A stretch of 10,951 bases of DNA from the NCBI GenBank assembly GCA_007125255.1, contig SLDM01000358.1, positions 1 through 10,951 of the forward strand, given 5' to 3'. Numbering within the stretch: position 1 is the stretch's first letter; the number at the start of each line of letters is the position of its first letter. A model generated the notes under the pieces. That model worked only from the letters and a program-made list of their open reading frames with translations, did no database searches and had not been told where the DNA came from. Of this stretch, positions 7,101 through 10,951 are shown in pieces. A program made the position numbers and the translations under genes. Source of the stretch: Phycisphaerales bacterium (GTDB lineage Bacteria; Planctomycetota; Phycisphaerae; Phycisphaerales; SM1A02).

Positions 7101-8079
7101 CTTCAATGATCTTCCCGTACTTCTCCTTCGCTTCGGCGATCTCCCGGTCGCGGGTCGCGCGCATTTCCGCGGCGAGCCGATCGCGGTTCTGCTCGGCCTG
7201 CCCGACGCACGGTTCGTGAAGAGCAAGGATCTGGTGCCGGGATTCGATGATCGGCTGCCAGAGCGTTGCCGCCCGGTTTCGCGCGATGGAGTAGAGGACC
7301 GCAAGCAGGACGGCCATGCACGCCGCGCCGATGCCGGCGTTGATCCAGACCCAGTTCGTCACTTCACCCAGATGAACGGCCAGCGTGATCCCGCCGGCGA
7401 GACCGGCCGTGAACAGGATCAGGAAGACGGGAACGATACTGCGGAACACCTTGGGCAGGGACTGCGCTTCGAGCGTCTCCACCGCCTCCTTGGCGCGTTC
7501 CAGCGCCTGATCCATCGCGCCGAGTGGCGAATCGAGCTGCGCCGAGGTGGGTTCGATCCGCTCCTCCGGTTCGCGGGCGACCGACCCGAGGCGGGATCGC
7601 CTGAGAAACTGCTCGGCCCGTTCGCGCAGCAGCTGCGCCTCATCGCGGATACCGTCGATGGCTTTGCACGCCTGTTCGAACTGCTCGCCGGGACGATCCT
7701 GGCCGCCCTCGTACACCGAGTCGGTCAGCCAGATCGCCTCCTCCCTTTTCTTGCGGGCGGCCTCCTGGTTCCGATCCGCCTTCTCATCAAGCTGCTCCCG
7801 GTCTGCGTCGTGCGCTTCGCGCACCGCGCGGTCATCCCGTTCAAACTCCTGCTGGATACGGGCCGCGTTTGATTCGTACTCCGATTCGGCCTTCCGGACG
7901 CGGCGATCGCGCTTCTGGCGCAGTTCGGTTCGCCCGGTCTCAAGTTCCCGGTCGATGCGGGCGGTTTCCTCCCCCTCGCGGGTCGCGATCTGCTCCTCGC
8001 GCTCGGCTCGATCGGCGGTCAGGCGTCGCGCCAGTCGGAGCAGGCGTCGCGGGCCGGTGGTCAATGAGGCATCGGTCAT
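4168..8079 (-). CDS. Membrane-anchored FtsK/SpoIIIE ATPase of EssC/EccC type
   Basis: This is a 1303-residue motor resembling the central ATPase of type VII secretion. Residues 20-205 are highly charged coiled coil. Two membrane helices follow at about 212-236 and 243-266, then a second coiled coil (280-400). Three ATPase-like modules come next. Module 1 (about 450-725) has no Walker A; IEHDGSAGG stands in its place. Module 2 (about 750-1010) is canonical FtsK/SpoIIIE, with Walker A AGKTGSGKST at 766-775 and Walker B LLVIDEF at 871-877. Module 3 (about 1040-1285) is degenerate, with VGQQDEAA at 1070-1077 in the P-loop position. The triple-module layout behind a membrane hairpin is that of EssC/EccC, but no FHA domains are present. 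It is last in an operon behind WXG100-like genes and probably exports or assembles those proteins. Start ATG 8079 has AGGA ten bases upstream. A DNA-pumping role is less likely, as no FtsK gamma domain is seen. Confidence 0.85.
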   Translation of the reverse strand: MTDASLTTGPRRLLRLARRLTADRAEREEQIATREGEETARIDRELETGRTELRQKRDRRVRKAESEYESNAARIQQEFERDDRAVREAHDADREQLDEKADRNQEAARKKREEAIWLTDSVYEGGQDRPGEQFEQACKAIDGIRDEAQLLRERAEQFLRRSRLGSVAREPEERIEPTSAQLDSPLGAMDQALERAKEAVETLEAQSLPKVFRSIVPVFLILFTAGLAGGITLAVHLGEVTNWVWINAGIGAACMAVLLAVLYSIARNRAATLWQPIIESRHQILALHEPCVGQAEQNRDRLAAEMRATRDREIAEAKEKYGKIIEEIQERRAARHRRIEEKYPIRLKEIAERRDRRLTEAQEQRQESVASAESEFERDLGELETRPDAERRTLTDWAESAWAGLIHDWKTGMQEIFDLGEAIRADDQKFFPDWDDPRWDDWSPPREFAPAVRFGRTTLKLDELPGGLPDDERLKLEGPSEFILPATLAFPNDCSMLIEHDGSAGGMPLDVLQTVMFRLLTCLPPDKARFTIIDPVGLGQSFAGFMHLADHSEALVGAKIWTDQRHIEQRLIDITEHMESVIQKYLRNEFETIDEYNEQAGEIAEPYRFLVIADFPANFSESAMRRLASVISSGARCGVYTLILRDTREKMPSGLDLADLRRGASYLLADSGKLSWQDEDFESTDLVPDKPPAESFLTRILHIVGEAALEAGRVEVPFRVIAPPDEEAVWSRTTENEFKVALGRAGATKLQSMTLGRGTAQHALIAGKTGSGKSTLLHALITNLALWYSPDEAELYLVDFKKGVEFKTYATHRMPHLRAVAVESDREFGLSVLQRVDQELSRRGERYRQLGVQDLAGFRKAAPEERMPRTLLVIDEFQEIFVEDDKIAQDAAMLLDRLVRQGRAFGIHVLLGSQTLGGAYSLARSTIGQMAVRIALQCSETDSYLILSDDNAAARLLSRPGEAIYNDANGMLEGNSPFQVVWLPDSVRETQLKRVQNTAQQRRYHDVEPPIVFEGNVPADLRENHLLQKLLRGEGEPERAGSAWFGEAIAIKDPTAAIFRRQSGHNLLMVGQQDEAALAILISSMIALGAQHPEARFFIFDGSAGETGFSEYIESFAELLPREITVVKPRDAADAINEIHDELKAREARDASDAPPLYLVAYGIHRFRDLRHTEDFSFSMDDEGKPPASDKLFATILREGPNYALHTLAWCDTVNNVNRTFDRAGLREFELRILFQMSPADSSFLIDAPNAGKLGFHRGLFSSEDEGILEKFRPYALPPRDWLESIRDSLTSAEKTTRQNHGK

Positions 8080-8086
8080 GGGGTCA

Positions 8087-8260
8087 CTATCCTAAATGAC
8101 GCAGCCGGGTCAGGGGCGGCGGATCGATCTCGGGCCGGAGAACCTCTGTTGCCAACGGCCGGCCGCTCGATGCCGCCGGTGCCGGGGCGGATGACCGGCG
8201 ATCGCCGTTGTCCCGTTCCAGAGGAGTGTTCAGGGCAGCCGGGCCGGTCAGGGTCGACAC
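8087..8260 (-). CDS. Possible small proline-rich protein, GTG start
   Basis: This 57-codon frame fills the gap between the W-x-D protein gene and the large ATPase gene. It begins at GTG 8260, overlaps the previous stop by 13 bases, and ends seven bases before the ATPase start, which is typical of a translationally coupled operon gene. The product opens STLTGPAALNTPLERD, has an Ala/Pro/Ser-rich middle, and ends LRPEIDPPPLTRLRHLG. An in-frame TGA lies two codons upstream, so GTG is the first possible start. AGGAG abuts the GTG and is too close to act as a normal Shine-Dalgarno, so re-initiation would be needed. There are no cysteines, membrane segments or recognised domains. It could be a chance open frame in GC-rich DNA, and I do not recognise it. 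Confidence 0.4.
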   Translation of the reverse strand: MSTLTGPAALNTPLERDNGDRRSSAPAPAASSGRPLATEVLRPEIDPPPLTRLRHLG

Positions 8261-8463
8261 TCCTGATCAGCGCGCGAAAGCAGCTCCCCCATATGGCTCA
8301 TCGCATGGGCGGAGTTGCGCATCCGCGGCTCGAGGGGATCGAGAAACTTCTCCTCGATGTCCCGGCTGACGGGATCGTCCCAGTGCTCCCGAATCCGGTC
8401 CCAGCGATGGCGCAGTTCCTTCATGGCATCCAGAAGATTGGCGCGGGAGGCCGAGAGACTCAT
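8248..8463 (-). CDS. Small helical W-x-D protein of the T7SS-like operon
   Basis: This 71-residue, probably all-helical soluble protein has two tryptophans, W21 and W28, the second in WDD (28-30). FLDPLEPRM marks the turn between two amphipathic helices. Length and pattern recall a shortened WXG100 helical hairpin with Asp in place of Gly. The start is secure: ATG 8463 has GGGGAGGAG eight bases upstream and shares an ATGA overlap with the stop of the preceding coiled-coil gene, so the two are translationally coupled. Its place between the coiled-coil gene and the EssC-like motor suggests a structural or substrate role in that system. The protein itself is of unknown function. Confidence 0.8.
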   Translation of the reverse strand: MSLSASRANLLDAMKELRHRWDRIREHWDDPVSRDIEEKFLDPLEPRMRNSAHAMSHMGELLSRADQECRP

Positions 8464-8990
8464 GTGGAACGCTCCTCCCCGCCGTCCGGAGCGTCACGGC
8501 GCGTTTCCGGTGCCTGCAGGTTCAGGTAGGACTCGATGCTCTGCATCATGCGATCGACTTTCGCGGCCGTGCGCGGCAGATCCGCTTCGACCATTTCATC
8601 CAGTTGCTGCAGCTGGCTCTGGCAGAGGGCCGCTTCCTTCTCCAAGGTCCGGACCCAGTGCTTCACGCGTTCCATCTTGCGCCGGCATTCATCGATTCGC
8701 TGCTGAGCCCGATCGACGGCCTTGCGTTCCAGCACCGGCGAGGTGCGCGTGTCGCGAGATTCATTCTCCGCCCGGTACAGTTCGCTCTTGGCCTCGGCGA
8801 GTTTACGCGACCACTTCCTTTCCTCGTGCTGCCAGTAGGCGTAGTGATCGGTCTGCAGACGCTGAATCCCCTTGCGCATATCCGCATGGGCGCTGATGAG
8901 CGACTGCTTGACCTGATCGCCGAACTTGGCGAGGGCGGCCTTGAAATCCTTGACCGCATCGAGAGAACGGATGTTTGCTGAATGGGCCAT
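8460..8990 (-). CDS. Conserved coiled-coil protein of the T7SS-like operon
   Basis: This 176-residue soluble, mostly helical protein has long charged coiled-coil stretches at about 45-75 and 85-155. It opens MAHSANIRSLDAVKDFKAAL, and a NxRSxDAxxxFxAAL opening is one I associate with a planctomycete hypothetical family found with FtsK/WXG genes (from memory). Other marks are YAYWQHEERKW (50-60) and KMERVKHWVRTLEKE (105-119). The C-terminal 20 residues are polar. I chose ATG 8990. A TTG at 9050 in the same frame would overlap the upstream gene and add non-conserved residues. No Shine-Dalgarno is seen; the 15 bases before the ATG are pyrimidine-rich. It follows the WXG100-like gene by 34 bases and overlaps the next gene by four. 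It may be a scaffold or secreted partner, which is inference. Confidence 0.8.
   Translation of the reverse strand: MAHSANIRSLDAVKDFKAALAKFGDQVKQSLISAHADMRKGIQRLQTDHYAYWQHEERKWSRKLAEAKSELYRAENESRDTRTSPVLERKAVDRAQQRIDECRRKMERVKHWVRTLEKEAALCQSQLQQLDEMVEADLPRTAAKVDRMMQSIESYLNLQAPETRRDAPDGGEERST
8472..8480 (-). promoter_or_regulatory. Strong ribosome binding site of the W-x-D protein gene
   Basis: GGGGAGGAG lies eight bases before ATG 8463, inside the 3' end of the upstream coiled-coil gene. It suggests that this small protein is made at a higher rate than its neighbours, which lack clear sites. Confidence 0.7.
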
Positions 8991-9024
8991 GAGAGAAGAG
9001 AGGAGCCGGGAATGCGGGGAGAGA

Positions 9025-9297
9025 TCAACGCTGGTTGAGATAGTTTTCAACGTGCTCGGCTTTGCGGAGCAGGAACGGAATGTGCTGCGCGGAAGCTTCC
9101 GTGAAGCGGTTCAGCGCCTTGAGCGTGTGCTCGAATTCCTCCGCGAACTTCTTCTGTTCCTGGTCGCGCCAGCTCTGGCTGAGGTTCTGCATCCGCCCGT
9201 GAAGAACGGACATCTGGTTTGACAGTGACTCGTTGAACCGCTTGAGATCCTGGGCGAAGCGGCGGAGTTCTTCCGGGTCGACAATTGCTTTGGCCAT
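9025..9297 (-). CDS. WXG100/ESAT-6-like small protein
   Basis: This 90-residue protein is predicted to form the helix-turn-helix hairpin of the WXG100 family, the small substrates of type VII secretion. W43 sits in the middle in SWRDQEQKKF, so the hallmark reads W-R-D rather than W-x-G. A first helix at about 8-40 (DPEELRRFAQDLKRF) and a second at about 46-88 flank it. No signal peptide or cysteine is present, as expected for this family. The chosen start, ATG 9297, gives the usual family length. The frame stays open upstream to 9471, but those residues are Gly/Ser/Pro-rich and lie in the divergent promoter region. It is the first gene of the operon ending with the EssC-like ATPase, the expected partner. 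A C-terminal YxxxD/E export signal is not obvious; the end reads AEHVENYLNQR. Confidence 0.8.
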   Translation of the reverse strand: MAKAIVDPEELRRFAQDLKRFNESLSNQMSVLHGRMQNLSQSWRDQEQKKFAEEFEHTLKALNRFTEASAQHIPFLLRKAEHVENYLNQR

Positions 9298-9331
9298 GGG
9301 AATCAATACGCCTTCAGAGGGACTTCGGTTG

Positions 9332-9345
9332 CTCCCGCATGGGAG
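9332..9345. promoter_or_regulatory. Short perfect palindromic hairpin upstream of the WXG100-like gene
   Basis: CTCCC (9332-9336), loop GCAT, GGGAG (9341-9345) gives a 5-bp perfect stem 35-48 bases upstream of ATG 9297. It could be a small operator half-site pair or a 5' UTR hairpin. It is short enough to occur by chance. Confidence 0.25.
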
Positions 9346-9357
9346 AGAGACAATCGC

Positions 9358-9390
9358 CCGGCCGGCAGAGCCGATTTCTCCTGCCGCCGG
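9358..9390. promoter_or_regulatory. Large inverted repeat in the divergent control region
   Basis: CCGGCCGGCAG (9358-9368) pairs with CTGCCGCCGG (9381-9390) along ten base pairs with one bulged C and a 12-base loop. It sits roughly midway between the WXG100-like operon and the PAS sensor gene, which are divergently transcribed. A shared operator or a UTR structure are both possible. I find no convincing -35/-10 pair for either direction in this region. Confidence 0.4.
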
Positions 9391-9469
9391 TTGTTTCATT
9401 AGGATACGTTCCGGCCCGGACATCGTCGCGGACTCGACGGTGAAAAAACCAGCCCTGGCGGAATCGCTC

Positions 9470-10951
9470 ATGGAACTGCTTGAGATTTTTCTTGTTCTCC
9501 TGTTTCTGGTCGCCGTCAGTTCGATTGCGCTCTACTCCTATCTGCGGCAACTCGGCAGAATCCGGCTGCTGGAGCGCGACGTGGAAGAACTGGCCGTCGA
9601 ACGCGACCGATTCGAGCTCGCCAGCCGGGCGGCCCGCGATGCGATCTGGGACCTCGACGTTCGGAAGAATCAGCTTCACTGGCGAGGAGCGCTGCTCGGG
9701 ACCTTCGGCTACGAAGATCGCACGACCACCGAATTCAGCTGGTGGGAAGAGAATGTGCATGAAGACGATCGGGAGCAGGCGGTCGAATCGGTTCGGGCCG
9801 CGCTGGAGTCGGACACGGAGTTCTGGTCCTGCCGCTACCGCTTTCGCCGGGCCGATGGCAGCTTTGCCGAGGTGCAGGATCGCGGCTACGTGTTGCGTGA
9901 CCAGGACGGAAAGGCCCGCCGTTTCGTCGGCGTGATCTACGATCTCACGCCGGTCCGGCAGGCCGAGGAGTCGATCGAGCGCAAGGAGGCCCAGTTCCAG
10001 GCGCTGACCTCGAACCTGCCCGATCCGGTGGCGCGCTTCGACCGCCACCTGCGACACCTCTACGTCAATCCGGCGATGGAGCGCGTCTCCGGCCTCTCCG
10101 CCGGGCAGGTGATCGGCCGCACCAACCGGGACCTGGCGCTGCCCGAAGCCCTGGTGAGAGAGTGGGACGGCCAGATCTCGCGCGTGTTTGAGACCGGCAA
10201 GGTCAATGAATTCGGATTCGAGATCGAGACGCCCGAAGGGCAGCGCCATCTGGTTGCCCGCGTCGCGCCGGAACGCAGGTCCGACGGCAGCTTTGACTCG
10301 GTCGTCAGCGTCGTGCGTGACATCACCTCGATCCGCCGTGCCGAGCAGGAACTGGAGGCCCGCGAGCGTCAATACCGCCTGCTCTTCAAGAGCAACCCGC
10401 ACCCGATGTTCGTCTTTGACGCGAGTACGCTCGAGATCCTGGAGGTGAACGATGCGGCGGTGGACCGGTACGGCTATTCGCGCGACGAGTTCCAGTCGAT
10501 GACCATTCTTGACATTCACCCCGAGGAAGACATTCCGCGTTTGAAAGCTTCGCATGATCCGGAAATGACCGGTTCCAAGGACGCGGGCCAGTGGCGTCAT
10601 CGGTACAGGGACGGGACCGTGATCGATGTCGAGATCTACACGCACGCCACCGAGTTCCGCGGACGACGAGCGGAGATTGCGCTGGCAATCAATGTCACCG
10701 ATCGGGTCGAAGCCGAGAGCGCCCTGCGCGAGAGTGAAGCCCGGTTCATCGCCTTCATGAACAACAACCCCGCGGCGGCGTGGATCAAGGACGAGAACGG
10801 CCGCTATATCTACGCCAATCGCGCTGCGCTGGCGATCTATCAGCGCACGGAAGAGGAGCTGGGCGAGCTGCACGATGAGGAGCTTTTTCCGGCGGACGTG
10901 GCGAAGAGTCTTCTTCAGAACGATGAGACGGTACGTCGCCGCCGTGAACCC
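9470..10951 (+). CDS. Membrane-anchored multi-PAS sensor protein, 3' end cut by window
   Basis: 494 residues are visible and the frame is open to the edge. One N-terminal membrane helix (about 4-24, LEIFLVLLFLVAVSSIALYS) is followed by a short linker and tandem PAS domains: PAS1 about 46-165 (RAARDAIWDLDV, then RRADGSFAEVQ and RFVGVIYDLT), PAS2 about 172-290 (NLPDPVARFDRHLRHLYVN, VVRDIT), PAS3 about 300-415 (KSNPHPMFVFDASTLEILEVN, YRDGTVIDVEI, AINVTDR), and PAS4 from about 423, cut off (NNNPAAAWIKDENGRYIYAN). Such proteins are usually hybrid or simple histidine kinases, less often diguanylate cyclases. The output domain lies outside the window. I chose ATG 9470 because it directly precedes the membrane helix; GTG 9440 in frame is an alternative. 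No cysteine or histidine pattern pointing to haem or flavin binding is evident. Confidence 0.88.
   Translation, partial: MELLEIFLVLLFLVAVSSIALYSYLRQLGRIRLLERDVEELAVERDRFELASRAARDAIWDLDVRKNQLHWRGALLGTFGYEDRTTTEFSWWEENVHEDDREQAVESVRAALESDTEFWSCRYRFRRADGSFAEVQDRGYVLRDQDGKARRFVGVIYDLTPVRQAEESIERKEAQFQALTSNLPDPVARFDRHLRHLYVNPAMERVSGLSAGQVIGRTNRDLALPEALVREWDGQISRVFETGKVNEFGFEIETPEGQRHLVARVAPERRSDGSFDSVVSVVRDITSIRRAEQELEARERQYRLLFKSNPHPMFVFDASTLEILEVNDAAVDRYGYSRDEFQSMTILDIHPEEDIPRLKASHDPEMTGSKDAGQWRHRYRDGTVIDVEIYTHATEFRGRRAEIALAINVTDRVEAESALRESEARFIAFMNNNPAAAWIKDENGRYIYANRAALAIYQRTEEELGELHDEELFPADVAKSLLQNDETVRRRREP

Noticed and set aside
4309..7872. Several 200-350-codon plus-strand frames within the ATPase gene
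   Set aside because: All are antisense to the FtsK/EssC-like coding sequence with intact Walker motifs, and none has its own motifs or start signals.
8991..9050. TTG at 9050 as start of the coiled-coil protein
   Set aside because: It would overlap the end of the WXG100-like gene and add a non-family N-terminus. ATG 8990 gives the expected opening of the family as I recall it.
9314..10873. 519-codon minus-strand open frame opposite the PAS sensor
   Set aside because: It lies antisense to a clear multi-PAS protein with well-formed domains, has no recognisable family features, and is a typical GC-rich shadow frame.
1..10951. tRNA, rRNA or riboswitch genes
   Set aside because: I looked for tRNA-like cloverleaf and CCA-type ends and for known riboswitch cores in the intergenic regions and saw none. 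A covariance-model scan would be the decisive test.

Overview
The window is high-GC DNA with mostly tightly packed genes. It most likely comes from a member of the Planctomycetota or a close relative. This is inferred from the mix of a PUR-domain small protein, an FtsK/EssC-like coiled-coil ATPase beside WXG100-like small proteins, a conserved coiled-coil hypothetical protein of a type I associate with planctomycetes, and octamer repeats between genes. No rRNA marker is present, so this assignment is provisional.

Layout from left to right. (1) Positions 1-1432, minus strand: pabB, aminodeoxychorismate synthase component I, running off the left edge. Just upstream of its GTG start lie a perfect 8-bp inverted repeat and a possible -10 box. 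(2) 1647-2048, plus strand: a 133-residue PUR-alpha-like nucleic-acid-binding protein with a GRxA-repeat tail. It has a strong ribosome binding site and is divergent from pabB. (3) 2049-2541: a gene-free patch of hairpins and short tandem repeats, including a degenerate octamer array. (4) 2542-3897, minus strand: a secreted M16-family peptidase homologue whose zinc motif is altered. (5) 3898-4167: an intergenic spacer with a hairpin plus T-run that probably ends the next operon. (6) 4168-9297, minus strand: a five-gene operon, read right to left. It encodes a WXG100-like protein (90 aa), a coiled-coil protein (176 aa), a small W-x-D helical protein (71 aa), a possible 57-aa proline-rich protein, and a 1303-aa membrane-anchored FtsK/SpoIIIE ATPase of EssC/EccC type. 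(7) 9298-9469: a divergent control region with two hairpins. (8) 9470 to the right edge, plus strand: a membrane-anchored sensor with at least four PAS domains, cut by the window end.

The most interesting part is region 6. It has the two hallmarks of type VII secretion, a small WXG100-type helical hairpin protein and a multi-ATPase-domain FtsK/EssC motor. No EccB, EccD, EccE, EsaA, EssB, YukD or mycosin is visible, and the motor's N-terminus has long coiled coils where EssC has FHA domains. I read it as a divergent, minimal, T7SS-like system that probably also uses the coiled-coil protein and the W-x-D protein. The motor-substrate link is inferred from gene order and motifs. The adjacent divergent PAS sensor could sense a signal that controls the operon, but nothing in the sequence proves it.
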